64,000 nucleotides of DNA from a bacterium (GTDB taxonomy: Bacteria; Vulcanimicrobiota; Vulcanimicrobiia; Vulcanimicrobiales; Vulcanimicrobiaceae): contig JAJZED010000003.1 in NCBI GenBank assembly GCA_021805775.1, positions 81,837-145,836 on the forward strand, read 5' to 3'. The position numbers and the translations under genes were made by a program. Shown one piece after another: positions 39,700 to 49,235 of this stretch. The notes beneath the pieces are model-generated. The model was not told the DNA's origin. It saw only the letters and a program-made list of their open reading frames with translations, and ran no database searches. The first letter of the stretch is position 1. Each line of letters begins with the position of its first letter.

Positions 39700-41291
39700 G
39701 GTTCTCTCGTTCTCTCTATCGCGTAGTCGAGTAGGGAATCGGCGTCGTCATTCGTCATCGGTTCGGGTTCGTCCGGTAGCGCGGCGATCTCGGCGCGAAC
39801 GTTGAGATCGGCCTCCAGAAACTCCGCGACCGCGGCCTTCACTTTCGCCGAGGCACGCTCGTTGAAGCGGGCGAGCGCGGTCTGCCCCGGCACCGCGATC
39901 ACCACCGTCTTGCCGTCGAACGCAAGCACGCGCGTATCCTCGAGCGCCGCCTGCAGCGGGCGCTCCGCGGCGACGAGCCGTTGGCGGATCGCGGGCCAGG
40001 CCGCCTCGACCGCCTTCTGCGTCAGCGGCCCGCTGCGCTTGGGCGGCGGCTCCGGCGGCGCTGCCGGGCTCGGCGGCTCCTCGGGGCGCGCTGCGGCAGC
40101 GCGCGGCGGTGCGGCTGCGCGCGGCGGTGCAGTGGCGCGCGGCGGTGCGGCGGCGCGCGGCGGTGCGGCGGCCGGGCGCTGCGGTGCAGCGGCCGGGCGT
40201 GTCGCCGTGCCGACGCTCTCGCCGGCGAGAACGAAGCGCAGCAGCGCCGCCTCCAGCTCCAAGCGCGCGTCGCCTCCGCGCGCCAGCGTTGCGGCGTCGG
40301 TGAGCACGCGCAGCAGCGGCAGCACCGTCGTGCTCTCGATATCCGCGGCGCGCGCGGTCGCCTCGGCGGCATCCTCCGGCGCGCTATCGCGTGCGAGCAG
40401 CGCCGGGTCGATCCGCGCGACCAGCAAATTCCGCATCGCGCCCAACAACGCGCGCAGCAAGGTCGCCGGCTCTATCCCCGAATCGCTCGCTTCTTCGATC
40501 GTCCGCAGCATCGCGCCGGCATCGCGGCGCAGCACGTCATCGCGCAGGCGCAGCGCCATCTCGCGGCCGTTCGAGCCGAACGCCGATTCAATCGCCGCGC
40601 CGTCAACGCGTCCGTCTCCGTACGCCGCCGCCTGTTCGAGCATCGTCAGCGCGTCGCGCAGGCCGCCATCGGCGCGATAGGCGATCGCGGCGAGCGCACT
40701 CTCTTCGACGGCGATATTCTCCGCCGCGGCGATCTCGCGCATCCGTTCGATCATCACCGGAATTGCGATGCGTCGAAACGCATAGCGTTGGCAGCGCGAA
40801 AGAATCGTTACCGGCAAGCGCTCCGGTTCGGTCGTCGCGAGAATAAAGAGCGCGTGTTCGGGCGGCTCTTCGAGCGTTTTCAAAAACGCGTTCGCGCCCT
40901 CTTTCGTGAGCATGTGCGCTTCATCGATGATATAGATTTTTTTGCGCATCACCGAGGGCGGAAACTTCACCGCATCGCGCAGCGAACGAATCTCGTCGAT
41001 GCCGCGATTGCTCGCCGCATCGATCTCCAGCACGTCAAGCGCGGTGCCTTCAAGCATCGCAACGCACGCCGCGCAGGTATTATCGGGCTCGGCGGTCGGG
41101 CCGCGCTCGCAATTCATGCAGCGGGCGAAGATTTTTGCCGCCGAAGTTTTGCCGCTGCCGCGCGGCCCCGAGAACAGGTAGGCGTGGGCTACCTTCCCAC
41201 CCTCGATCGCGCTGCGAAGGGTTCGAATAACGGAATCTTGACCGACGAGCTCGGAGAAGCTCTTCGGCCGCCACCTGCGATAGAGAGACAT
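39696..41291 (-). CDS. dnaX: DNA polymerase III subunit gamma/tau
   Basis: 531 residues from ATG 41291 (MSLYRRWRPKSFSELVGQDS); the frame's upstream part is not coding. Walker A (GPRGSGKTSAAK), zinc cysteines (CMNCERGP, CAACV), Walker B (IYIIDEAHML) and sensor regions (ATTEPERLPVTILSRC) are clear. Residues about 365-420 are a Pro/Ala/Arg repeat linker, followed by a short tau-like C-terminal domain. It is the clamp-loader ATPase of the replisome. Confidence 0.96.
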   Translation of the reverse strand: MSLYRRWRPKSFSELVGQDSVIRTLRSAIEGGKVAHAYLFSGPRGSGKTSAAKIFARCMNCERGPTAEPDNTCAACVAMLEGTALDVLEIDAASNRGIDEIRSLRDAVKFPPSVMRKKIYIIDEAHMLTKEGANAFLKTLEEPPEHALFILATTEPERLPVTILSRCQRYAFRRIAIPVMIERMREIAAAENIAVEESALAAIAYRADGGLRDALTMLEQAAAYGDGRVDGAAIESAFGSNGREMALRLRDDVLRRDAGAMLRTIEEASDSGIEPATLLRALLGAMRNLLVARIDPALLARDSAPEDAAEATARAADIESTTVLPLLRVLTDAATLARGGDARLELEAALLRFVLAGESVGTATRPAAAPQRPAAAPPRAAAPPRATAPPRAAAPPRAAAARPEEPPSPAAPPEPPPKRSGPLTQKAVEAAWPAIRQRLVAAERPLQAALEDTRVLAFDGKTVVIAVPGQTALARFNERASAKVKAAVAEFLEADLNVRAEIAALPDEPEPMTNDDADSLLDYAIERTREP

Positions 41292-41334
41292 TAAACTTGG
41301 CTTTGCGGCCCTGTATCTTCTCGCCTGCATGGGG

Positions 41335-41457
41335 TATACTACGAGTGAAGCGTGCCACGCTCGCCAGGTTGAGAAGGGAGCGTAAAGAGGCAGCTTTGGG
41401 CCCACGTCGCTAAGCGACGAGGGCTGCATCCCTGTTCGAGGAGAGGAACCCCACCGC
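41335..41457 (+). ncRNA. Structured leader or small RNA between dnaX and recQ
   Basis: A TATACT box (41335-41340) without a clear -35 precedes about 115 bases before recQ that fold well: CGCTC/GAGCG around a loop at about 41358-41382, and a long hairpin at 41390-41427 (GCAG/CTGC, CCC/GGG, CGTCGC/GCGACG with a TAA loop). The first loop (CCAGGTTGAGAAGGGAGC) looks faintly like the bacterial SRP RNA tip, and SRP RNA is often next to dnaX, but the usual GGAA core and AGCAG loop are not conserved. It could equally be a recQ 5' leader. Confidence 0.35.
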
Positions 41458-43095
41458 GTGAATCTGCAGGTCGCCCTGCACAAATGGTTTGGCTTTGAAA
41501 ACTTCTTCCAAGGCCAGGAAGCGGTCGTTGAGCGCGTACTCGCCGGAAACGACACGCTCGCGATTCTCGCGACCGGCGGTGGCAAAAGTCTCACCTATCA
41601 GCTCCCCGCGTTGATGCTCGAAGGCACTACCGTCGTCGTCAGCCCGCTCATCGCGCTGATGAAAGATCAGCTCGACATGCTCAAGGTGCGCGGCATCACC
41701 GCCGTCGTCGCCATCAACTCGACGCTCTCGGAAGAACAAGAAGCGCGCGCGATGCACCGCATCGGCGCCGGCGAGATTAAAATCGTCTACACGACACCTG
41801 AGAAGCTCGAAGACGATCGTTTCATCAAAGTTTTACAATCGGTCCACGTGCCGCTCTTCGTCGTCGATGAAGCGCATTGCATCAGCCAATGGGGGCACGA
41901 TTTCCGCCCCGCCTACCTTGCGCTCGGTTCGGTCGTGCGCAAACTGGGGCGCCCGCCGATTCTCGCACTGACCGCCACCGCAACCCCCGCCGTCCGCGAA
42001 GATATCCTGCACCAACTCGGTATCGAGAACGTGCAGCCGATCGTGCGCGGCTTCGACCGGCCGAATTTAATTTACGAAGCACGAAAGGCTGAAAAAGAGC
42101 CCGATAAACTCAAAACCATCGAACGGCTCTTCACCGGCGACGATGCGATCGAAGGCACCGGCATCATCTATACCGCGACGATTAAAAACGCGCTCGCCGT
42201 CTGCGAATTTCTCACCGAGCGCCTCGGTATGCCGGCAGAAGTCTATCATTCGAAACTGCACAAAGAAGATCGCACCCGCGTGCACGAACTCTTCATGGGC
42301 GAGAAAATTCGCGCGGTCGTCGCCACCAACGCCTTCGGGCTCGGCATCGATAAGCCGAATATTCGCTTCGTCATTCACTACGATCTCCCCGGATCGATCG
42401 AAGCCTACACGCAAGAAGCGGGGCGCGCCGGGCGCGACGGCCTCCCCTCGCGTTGCATCCTCATCTATCGCATGAGCGATACCCGCGTGCAAACCTATTT
42501 CCTCACCGGGAAGTATCCCGATATCGAAGACGTGCAGCGCGTCTTCGGCACGATCGAAGTCTTCGGCACGCAAGAGAGCGGCGTCGCGATGGTCGATCTG
42601 CGCAAGATTCTGCAGCTGCCGCTGACGAAACTGAAAGTCATTCTCGCGCTGCTGCGCAAAGCGGGCTACATCGACACCGTCGGGCGCAGCACTTACACCG
42701 TCTCCGAGGCGGCGCGGAAGAATCGCGAATTGGTGCTCAATCTCGCCAATTACGAAACCAAGCGTTCCTACGACCAGAGCAAACTCGCGATGATGCTGCA
42801 GTATGCCGAAGCGACCTCGTGCCGGCGACGCTTCATCCTCAATTATTTCGGCGAGATCTTCACCACCGAAAACTGCGGCGCGTGCGATAACTGCTTGCGC
42901 GCGGCGACGCTGCCGAAGGTCGCGAACATTCAGGGCGACGGCTACGGCATCTCCGAGGTCGTCGAGCATCCGAAGTTCGGCATCGGCACCATCGAACGCG
43001 CGGAGCGCGATTACGTAACCGTGCTCTTCCCCAGCGTCGGTTATAAGACGCTGCTGGCAAGCGCGGTTCGGCGAACGCCCGCCGCGGTCTCCTAA
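41458..43095 (+). CDS. recQ: RecQ family ATP-dependent DNA helicase
   Basis: 545 residues from GTG 41458. Helicase core: motif 0 (FFQGQEAV), Walker A (LATGGGKSLTYQLPA), DEAH (VVDEAHCISQWGHDF), motif VI (QEAGRAGRDG). The RecQ zinc cluster follows (SCRRRFILNYFGE, CGACDNC). The C-terminus lacks an obvious HRDC domain and instead ends in a short beta-rich module (VEHPKFGIGTIERAERDYVT) like those at the ends of some UvrD/RecQ helicases. It acts in 3'-5' unwinding at stalled forks and recombination intermediates. Confidence 0.94.
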   Translation: MNLQVALHKWFGFENFFQGQEAVVERVLAGNDTLAILATGGGKSLTYQLPALMLEGTTVVVSPLIALMKDQLDMLKVRGITAVVAINSTLSEEQEARAMHRIGAGEIKIVYTTPEKLEDDRFIKVLQSVHVPLFVVDEAHCISQWGHDFRPAYLALGSVVRKLGRPPILALTATATPAVREDILHQLGIENVQPIVRGFDRPNLIYEARKAEKEPDKLKTIERLFTGDDAIEGTGIIYTATIKNALAVCEFLTERLGMPAEVYHSKLHKEDRTRVHELFMGEKIRAVVATNAFGLGIDKPNIRFVIHYDLPGSIEAYTQEAGRAGRDGLPSRCILIYRMSDTRVQTYFLTGKYPDIEDVQRVFGTIEVFGTQESGVAMVDLRKILQLPLTKLKVILALLRKAGYIDTVGRSTYTVSEAARKNRELVLNLANYETKRSYDQSKLAMMLQYAEATSCRRRFILNYFGEIFTTENCGACDNCLRAATLPKVANIQGDGYGISEVVEHPKFGIGTIERAERDYVTVLFPSVGYKTLLASAVRRTPAAVS

Positions 43096-43105
43096 CACCC
43101 ACTCG

Positions 43106-44833
43106 ATGCGTCGCCCCTCACTGCTCGCGCTCGTCCTGCTGCCGGTTACGCTCGGTCTCGCCGCGCTGCAGCCGCAGGTCGCGCCGAGCGCGCCCCCCAC
43201 GCCGACGCCGCAGATCTCGCCCGCGCCGACGCTCTCGCCGAGCCCGCTTCCCTCCGGGGCGCCGCTCGCCTCGCCGAGCCCGCTTCCCTCGGGCGCTCCG
43301 CTCGCGACGCCGCTCGCCTCGCCGACGCCGGTGCCGACGCCGACCCCAACCCCGACCCCGGTGCCGATCCTCTTCTCGCCCGCCTCGGCGCTCGTCGCGG
43401 TCGGCTCCTCGGTGCAGGTCGCGGTCGGCAACACGCTCGGCGCCGTTACGCTCGCCGGCGGAGATCCGCAGGTCGCCGCGCTCAGCTACAACACGAGCAC
43501 CGAGATGCTCAGCATCGCCGGGCTCGCGCCGGGTTCGACGAGCGTCACGCTCACCGATAGCCGCGGCATCTCCGCGACCCTGCCGATCCTCGTCGCCTAT
43601 CCCGCCGGCAGCGTGCCGCAGCACACGCTGTTGGTGCGCGTTACCGGCGAACCCGCGAGCGCATCGTTCGTGCTCGAACGCATCGCCGACGCCATCGCCG
43701 CGAGCGTCGCGCTGCGCCCCGGCGCGCAACTCGTCTTTAGCCGCTCGCAGATCGGCATCGATGCGCCGCTCGGCGTCGACGACGTGCTCCGCCTCAGCGT
43801 TCCGGTAACGCTGCAGGGCAACAACTACATCGAGGTCGATTCCACCGTCAATCTTACCGTCGAAAATATCGCCGCCCCGCGTATCTCGCCGTCATCGTTG
43901 ATGGTGAGCGATTTCCCCGAACGTCTCACCACCGACGGCGTCCTCTTCACCGCCGATCTCCACCGACAAGCGCCTTCGCGCTTTCTCTACTTCCACTACA
44001 ATCCGCCGCATTCGATCGCACGCCGCATCGTTCTACGCGCGACGAACACCTCGCCCGAACCCGCGCTGCTGCAATTCATCGACGGGCACGGCGGGCCGAG
44101 CCCCAACGAAATGGAGGCCGGGCACCTCTCGACGAAACGCTTCCTCGTCCATCTCGTCACCAACGAAGGCAAGATCGTACAGATTCCCGGGTACGGCAGC
44201 GTGAATCTTGCGGCACAAGAGCTACCCGCCGATTCCATCGTCAGCGATCTGCTGCAGTTGCGCGTGCTCAACGGCGGGCTGATTCATCTGATGCTCTTCG
44301 CGCAAAAAGCGACCGATTCGCCGAACTCTCCACCCAAGAGCGACACGCTCTTGCAGGGGCATCACGCGCACGCGCGCGGCATCTATTCGATCCCCGAATT
44401 CACCTATTCGACGCAGTGGAGCGTCGAAGATCCCTATCTCGAACTTGCGGTCGGGCAAGTGCCGCTTCCCAACGATCTCGTCGGCCAGGCACTCTCCGGC
44501 GACTACGGCGTCTTGCAGAATTTCGAGATCAACGTCGTGAACCCGACGCACCAGGCGCAGACGATCGCGCTCTACGAAAATCCGCGCGGCGGCAGTGCGA
44601 CGGGAACCTATCTCATCGATCGCGTCTTGGTGCAGTCGCATCAAGTGCGTGCGTTCACGCGCTATAAACTGCGCAGTTACGTCGTCCCCGCGCGCGGTTT
44701 TCTGCGCCTGCACATCACGACGATTCCCGATGCCGGTTCGAGCTTTCCGGTGCGCCTGATTCTCGCCCCCGACGACGGCAGCGTCCCCGCCGGCGCGCCG
44801 GGCTCGCCGGTCTACGTCGAAGCGATTCGGTAA
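43106..44833 (+). CDS. Secreted proline-rich protein with pilus-assembly-N-like domain
   Basis: 575 residues. A signal peptide is followed by a Pro/Thr/Ser/Ala linker (about 25-88, repeats of SPSPLPSGAPLA type). Residues about 90-165 (SALVAVGSSVQVAVGN, LSIAGLAPGSTSVTLTDSRG) resemble the short beta domain at the N-terminus of CpaC/RcpA secretins. The remaining 400 residues are beta-rich and unrecognised. No secretin domain is present. Probably a surface or periplasmic protein. The 3' end overlaps the convergent glycosyltransferase gene by 22 bases. Confidence 0.6.
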   Translation: MRRPSLLALVLLPVTLGLAALQPQVAPSAPPTPTPQISPAPTLSPSPLPSGAPLASPSPLPSGAPLATPLASPTPVPTPTPTPTPVPILFSPASALVAVGSSVQVAVGNTLGAVTLAGGDPQVAALSYNTSTEMLSIAGLAPGSTSVTLTDSRGISATLPILVAYPAGSVPQHTLLVRVTGEPASASFVLERIADAIAASVALRPGAQLVFSRSQIGIDAPLGVDDVLRLSVPVTLQGNNYIEVDSTVNLTVENIAAPRISPSSLMVSDFPERLTTDGVLFTADLHRQAPSRFLYFHYNPPHSIARRIVLRATNTSPEPALLQFIDGHGGPSPNEMEAGHLSTKRFLVHLVTNEGKIVQIPGYGSVNLAAQELPADSIVSDLLQLRVLNGGLIHLMLFAQKATDSPNSPPKSDTLLQGHHAHARGIYSIPEFTYSTQWSVEDPYLELAVGQVPLPNDLVGQALSGDYGVLQNFEINVVNPTHQAQTIALYENPRGGSATGTYLIDRVLVQSHQVRAFTRYKLRSYVVPARGFLRLHITTIPDAGSSFPVRLILAPDDGSVPAGAPGSPVYVEAIR

Positions 44834-45843
44834 ACCTCGGCGGTCGCGTTCGCCGCGCGACGCCACGAAAAGCGCTCGACGGCGGCGGCGCGATCGTTTG
44901 CCGCAACGCGGCGCGCGCGCTCGGGATCGGCGAGAATCGCCGCAAGCGCCTCGCTCCACCCGGCGACATCGTCGGGATCGACGCGCGGCACCATATCCCC
45001 CGCGATCTCGTCGAGCGACGAGCCGCGCGCCGTCACCACAGGCATCCCGGCGCAGCGCGCCTGCGCGAGCGGCAAACCGAAGCCTTCATAGCGCGAGGGC
45101 ATCGCGAGCACCGTGCAGCTCGCATAGAGTTCGAGCAGCTCCGCGCGTTCGATATAGCCGCGAAATTCGAGCCGATCCGCGACCCCGAGTTCGTGCGCGA
45201 GCTCCGAGCAGCGGTCGCGATAGGGGGTGATCGGCCCGACCGAGATCGCGCGTACCCCCGGTAATGCGGGAAGCGCGCGGATTACCACCTCGAGGTTCTT
45301 GCGCGCCTCCACCGTTCCCACAACGAGAATCGTCGCGCGCTCGTTCGGACGCGCCTCCAGTTTTGCAAACTCTTCGGCGACGCCGAGCGGAATAACGTGT
45401 ACGTTGCGTTCGTCGATCCCGGGGTGCAGCGCGAGAATCTCGCCCGCCGAGAACGCCGAGACCGTAACGATTGCGCGCGCGCGCGTCGTCAAATGTTTCA
45501 TCAGCGTGCCGAAATAGGCGCGTGCGTAGAAGCGCGTGTGCCCCTGCACGCGCAGCCATGCCGCGTCGTACAGCGTCAGCACGATCGGCAGCGTCGGAAG
45601 CGCCGGCATCGTTCCCGACGTGCAATGCAGTAGGCTCGCCTTCGACCGCGCCGCCGCGATCGGCAGCAGCACCTGTTCCCAGTACGCGCGCCGGTCGAAG
45701 CGCCACGGATCTATCGTCGGTGCGCTCAGCGGCGCGAGCTCGATCCCCGGAGTCTCGCCGAGCGCGCGCGCGAGTTCTCGTGCATATTCGCCGATGCCGG
45801 TCGCGCTGCCGACGGTCGGCTGCGCGTCGAACGCTACCCTCAC
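44812..45843 (-). CDS. Glycosyltransferase family 4 protein
   Basis: 343 residues from GTG 45843, which overlaps the upstream TPR gene's stop (GTGA). GT-B fold features: Gly-rich N-terminal loop (SATGIGEYARELARAL), VTVSAFSAGEILALHP, HVIPLGVAEEF, the donor site (LVVGTVEARKNLEVVIRALP) and the nucleotide-sugar EX7E (MPSRYEGFGLPLAQARCAG). It resembles WbaZ/MtfB-type mannosyl- or rhamnosyltransferases that build O-antigen or other surface polysaccharide. Sugar specificity unknown. Confidence 0.9.
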   Translation of the reverse strand: MRVAFDAQPTVGSATGIGEYARELARALGETPGIELAPLSAPTIDPWRFDRRAYWEQVLLPIAAARSKASLLHCTSGTMPALPTLPIVLTLYDAAWLRVQGHTRFYARAYFGTLMKHLTTRARAIVTVSAFSAGEILALHPGIDERNVHVIPLGVAEEFAKLEARPNERATILVVGTVEARKNLEVVIRALPALPGVRAISVGPITPYRDRCSELAHELGVADRLEFRGYIERAELLELYASCTVLAMPSRYEGFGLPLAQARCAGMPVVTARGSSLDEIAGDMVPRVDPDDVAGWSEALAAILADPERARRVAANDRAAAVERFSWRRAANATAEVYRIAST

Positions 45844-46679
45844 GGTCGTTTACTCGCGGCGAGTTTGCGCGCGAGGGTCAGCACGCTGCCCGCGTTGGGG
45901 TCGTAGCGACGCGCGGTGGCGAGATAGCGGCGCGCGGCGGCGAGGTCGCCGTCGCGCAGAGCGACGCTTCCTAAGCCCGACCAACCATCGGCGCTCGATG
46001 GATTGATCGTGGTTACGCGCCGGTACGACTCTCGCGCCCGCGCGTACTCTTGCATGCGATAATAATAGGCGGCGACGGCGAGTGCGTATTTGTTATTGTA
46101 GGGTGCCATGCGCGCTGCAGCGAGAAGGGCGTAGCGGGCGCGCGGGTTCCAGATCCCCGGGCGATGCCCTTGATAGAGAGCCGTCGTCGCTATCGTTCCA
46201 CAGCGCCAGAAGATATTTGCCAACGCATTGGGATGCGTCGTCGTTCTCGCCAGACGAGCGCGCAGTCTCACCGCAAGTGCATAAGCGGAGCGCGGATGCT
46301 TCGCCTCGAGCTTATCGATCCGCGCGAGCAAACGCGGAAGATCGAGCCCGGCGAGTTCGTACTCGATCGCGAGCGCTTCCTCGCCACGCGCGCGTTCGAT
46401 CGAGGCGAATAACGCATCGCGCTGGCCGCCCGCGGGCAGCGCCACCGCGTATTTCTCCGCGCTCGCAAGGTCGCCGTGACGCAAAGCTTCGCGTCCGAGC
46501 TCGCGCGCAACGAAGGGTGCGGGCGCGACGCGATCGATCGCGCGATAGATCTCGCGCCCCAAGCGCGGCGGCAGCATACGCGGTAGCGATGCCGGAACGG
46601 CGGCGCGGGCGAAGAGCGCGTCGGAGCCGATCTGCACGATTCCCAGCAACGCCGCCGCGACGATGGCGACGGCGAGCAA
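45840..46679 (-). CDS. Membrane-anchored TPR protein
   Basis: 279 residues from TTG 46679; the true start may be a few codons upstream. One N-terminal hydrophobic helix (AVAIVAAALLGIVQIG) anchors it, and TPR units fill the C-terminal half ([40 protein letters not shown]). Proteins of this layout commonly help polysaccharide or exopolysaccharide assembly, matching the adjoining glycosyltransferase. No enzymatic motif. Confidence 0.65.
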   Translation of the reverse strand: MLAVAIVAAALLGIVQIGSDALFARAAVPASLPRMLPPRLGREIYRAIDRVAPAPFVARELGREALRHGDLASAEKYAVALPAGGQRDALFASIERARGEEALAIEYELAGLDLPRLLARIDKLEAKHPRSAYALAVRLRARLARTTTHPNALANIFWRCGTIATTALYQGHRPGIWNPRARYALLAAARMAPYNNKYALAVAAYYYRMQEYARARESYRRVTTINPSSADGWSGLGSVALRDGDLAAARRYLATARRYDPNAGSVLTLARKLAASKRP

Positions 46680-46690
46680 CGTTCGCGCGA

Positions 46691-47743
46691 TCAGAATTTA
46701 ATCGTGAGATCGACGCCGGCGCGTAATTGCGTTTGGTTCGGCGTCAATTGCAGATTGTCGTTGAAACGGTATTGCCGTGCTTGGAACGTCAGCGTCGCCG
46801 GGGCATGCGGCAACGTGTACGTTAATTTTCCGAAGTACCGACTATCGGTGCCCGAAAGCGTCGTCGGCGATAACGAACCGTAGGTGCCGACCAACGTTCC
46901 GCTGCGATAGCCTAAGCCCACGGTAACGTGCGATGCAACCGGGACGGCAAGGCTCGCGCCGATGCTCGAATGCGTGAGATCGTTGAATGCCGCCGGCGGC
47001 AGCACGAGCCGGCTCGCCGCGTCGAAGCCGAGCACCGGGTCGAGCGTCGGCGCGGGATTCTCCGAGGAGATCAAGCCGCGCGAGAGGTGTTCGAAGCGGC
47101 TCGACAGACCGAGCGTTAGCGTGCGTCCACCGGTACGAAACGAGATATTCGTTTTTCCGCCGAGTACTTGCTCGTTCGCGGGCGGCAACGGCATCAAGAG
47201 GCCGTCGTGCGACTGCCGCGTCGTCTGTAACTGCACCGTCGTCTTCGCACCGCGGATCGCGCCGAGGAGACGCCCGAGGATATTGCTCCGCGGCACCGGT
47301 GCCCGGAACGCGGGCTGCTGCGAAGGATCGCCAAAATCGAAGTGCAGCGGCTGCGGCGATGCTTGGTCGAAGCTCTCGCCGACCGTTTCGGGCTGCGGGG
47401 TCTGAAAGCGCGCCGCCCCGAGACTGACGATCCGAACCGGCGCAACGGCGGCTCCGAATTGAACGCCGACGGCGATCTTCGGAGCCTCAACCGCAAACGA
47501 GAGGGAGGTCAGCAGATCGGGGACGATCGACGGTGAGCCGGGGGCCTCGGCGAGCGCTCCGACGGGGACCTTGGGAATCAGGCTTAGGCCGCGCAGCGCG
47601 CCCGGGACGCTCCGGTTCGCTCCCGCGCCGCCAAGGTGGAAGACCTGGGCGCCGAGGTGCAGTCCGTGCGCGGAGGCGGAGGCAGAAGCAAAGCAGAGTA
47701 GCCCTGCGAGCACCCCCGCGAAGATCCCTTGTAGGCCCTTCAC
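46691..47743 (-). CDS. Predicted outer-membrane beta-barrel protein of unknown function
   Basis: 350 residues from GTG 47743, supported by GGAGG ten bases upstream. A signal peptide ends near ASASASAHG. The second half consists of alternating amphipathic strands (KTNISFRTGGRTLTLGLSSR, ATLTFQARQYRFNDNLQLT) and the protein ends DLTIKF; a terminal Phe is the classical BAM recognition signal. The N-terminal half is low-complexity. Likely inserted in the outer membrane by the BamA encoded at 61488-63761. Confidence 0.7.
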   Translation of the reverse strand: MKGLQGIFAGVLAGLLCFASASASAHGLHLGAQVFHLGGAGANRSVPGALRGLSLIPKVPVGALAEAPGSPSIVPDLLTSLSFAVEAPKIAVGVQFGAAVAPVRIVSLGAARFQTPQPETVGESFDQASPQPLHFDFGDPSQQPAFRAPVPRSNILGRLLGAIRGAKTTVQLQTTRQSHDGLLMPLPPANEQVLGGKTNISFRTGGRTLTLGLSSRFEHLSRGLISSENPAPTLDPVLGFDAASRLVLPPAAFNDLTHSSIGASLAVPVASHVTVGLGYRSGTLVGTYGSLSPTTLSGTDSRYFGKLTYTLPHAPATLTFQARQYRFNDNLQLTPNQTQLRAGVDLTIKF

Positions 47744-47873
47744 TTCTAGCAAGCCTCCGATGATGCGGGCAAAAGGCGCCCGTGGACTTCTATTATCGGT
47801 CGTTCGGGCGACACCCTACATCCTTAACGGTCGCAACCCACCGGAAAGTTGCCGCTCCGCGGAGGCTTTTGGC

Positions 47874-48263
47874 CTAGCGAGCGGCTAGAAAGCGGCGCGC
47901 GATGAGCTCGGCGGCAAAATCGTCGATCGGCCGCGGCGGCGTGAGCATGCCGCGCGGAACGAATCGGCGCCAGCCGCGCGGAGGATTGGCCTCAAAATAG
48001 AGCTTTCGCGCGTCGAGGGTGGTGCCGGTTTCGTCGACCCGCTCGCAGGGAAGCCCGAAGTCGGCGAGTTGGTGGAGAATCTCGCTGCCGCGCGTCCCAC
48101 CGCCGACGGCGATGGCGTCGATGCGATAGCGTTCGATCAGCGGGCGGAGATCTTCGAATAACGTTTCCGGTTGGAGAATTGCGCGAAAGGGCACCTCACC
48201 GCTCGCAGTGAGGACCGCCACACCGACTTTTCGCGAACCGGGATCGACGCCGAGCACGGTCAT
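47874..48263 (-). CDS. RuvX/YqgF-like RNase H-fold protein
   Basis: 129 residues from ATG 48263, overlapping the preceding stop (ATGA). The RNase H-like core is visible: first catalytic Asp in VLGVDPGSRKVGVAVL, Glu in RVDETGTTLDARKLYF, and the terminal PIDDFAAELIARRFL. Proteins of this family process pre-16S rRNA ends (YqgF); the older name is a putative Holliday-junction resolvase. Lengths of 130-150 are normal. It is the last gene of the long outer-membrane operon. Confidence 0.82.
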   Translation of the reverse strand: MTVLGVDPGSRKVGVAVLTASGEVPFRAILQPETLFEDLRPLIERYRIDAIAVGGGTRGSEILHQLADFGLPCERVDETGTTLDARKLYFEANPPRGWRRFVPRGMLTPPRPIDDFAAELIARRFLAAR

Positions 48264-49231
48264 GGAATCGAACTCTGCCCCGGCTGTAACAGCGTGACGA
48301 CGATGGGGATCCGCCCTTCTTGCAAGTAGGTATGTGGGTAGATATCGGTCGCCGCCCACGCAACGAGCAGATAACTCCCCGTCCCGCTCTTGAGCATCGC
48401 CTGCATGCGCGATAGCGAAGGGTAGACGCTCACCGGCGTAATGTTGGCGACCAACGCCGAGGAAAGGCCGCGGTTTTGCAATACCTGCGCCACGGCGTTG
48501 CTGAGTTGTCGGATACTTAAATTGACGTTTACGTTACGGCCGGCATCGATCTTGAATTCGACGATCTGCGTCTTCGCGGGGTAGATCAGCGTATCGGGAA
48601 CCGAATCGAGGCTGAGATCGATACGATCGTTCACGAAGAGATTATGATGGGCGACGGCGATCAACAGCACGTTCGCCCGGCCGTTCAAAAAACCGAGCTG
48701 CGGACTGCTCGCAGTGGCGTTCAGGCGCCCGTAGGTTCCCTTCGGCACGCGCGCCGGCTTCAAGCCGAACGGAACGTAGGTCTGATTCACGAATTTCACG
48801 GTGTCGTCGAAGAACGCGCGCATGATTTCCTTACGGCGCGCGACGTTCGAACCTTGCGGGATCGTGGCGTAGAAATCGGTCATCAGGCTATCGACGCCGA
48901 CCACGAGGCGCCCGGTGTTCACCTTCTTGCCGAGCTCGCGCTCCCGCTGTTGCAACGTCGAAATCTCGCGATTCACCGATGCCAACTTAAAGAACGCGGT
49001 CTGGACATCGCGCGAGGCGAGCAACGCGACGCTGACGACCGCAAGGGCGATCAGCATGCCGGTCGCGACGGCGACGATCGTCGACGTGTAGCGCGGCCGA
49101 ATATTAAAGAGCGTCAGGCGTTTGCGCCCGACCTGGTGCCCGACGCGGTCGCCGACGTAGGAGATGCCGCCGGCCAACAGCACGATCCCGAAAATGAGCA
49201 GCGAGCCGCGCAGATCGTCGAGAAAATTCAT
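48260..49231 (-). CDS. DUF3084-family membrane protein
   Basis: 323 residues from ATG 49231. Two N-terminal membrane helices (LLIFGIVLLAGGISYVGDRV and VAVATGMLIALAVVSVALLA) flank a cytoplasmic loop with GRKRLTLFNIRPRYTS. A coiled-coil segment (REISTLQQRERELGKKV) and a soluble domain follow. This matches the DUF3084 proteins known from cyanobacteria and other diderms; function unknown. It follows lptF/G by 4 bases. Confidence 0.8.
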   Translation of the reverse strand: MNFLDDLRGSLLIFGIVLLAGGISYVGDRVGHQVGRKRLTLFNIRPRYTSTIVAVATGMLIALAVVSVALLASRDVQTAFFKLASVNREISTLQQRERELGKKVNTGRLVVGVDSLMTDFYATIPQGSNVARRKEIMRAFFDDTVKFVNQTYVPFGLKPARVPKGTYGRLNATASSPQLGFLNGRANVLLIAVAHHNLFVNDRIDLSLDSVPDTLIYPAKTQIVEFKIDAGRNVNVNLSIRQLSNAVAQVLQNRGLSSALVANITPVSVYPSLSRMQAMLKSGTGSYLLVAWAATDIYPHTYLQEGRIPIVVTLLQPGQSSIP

Positions 49232-49235
49232 CGCT

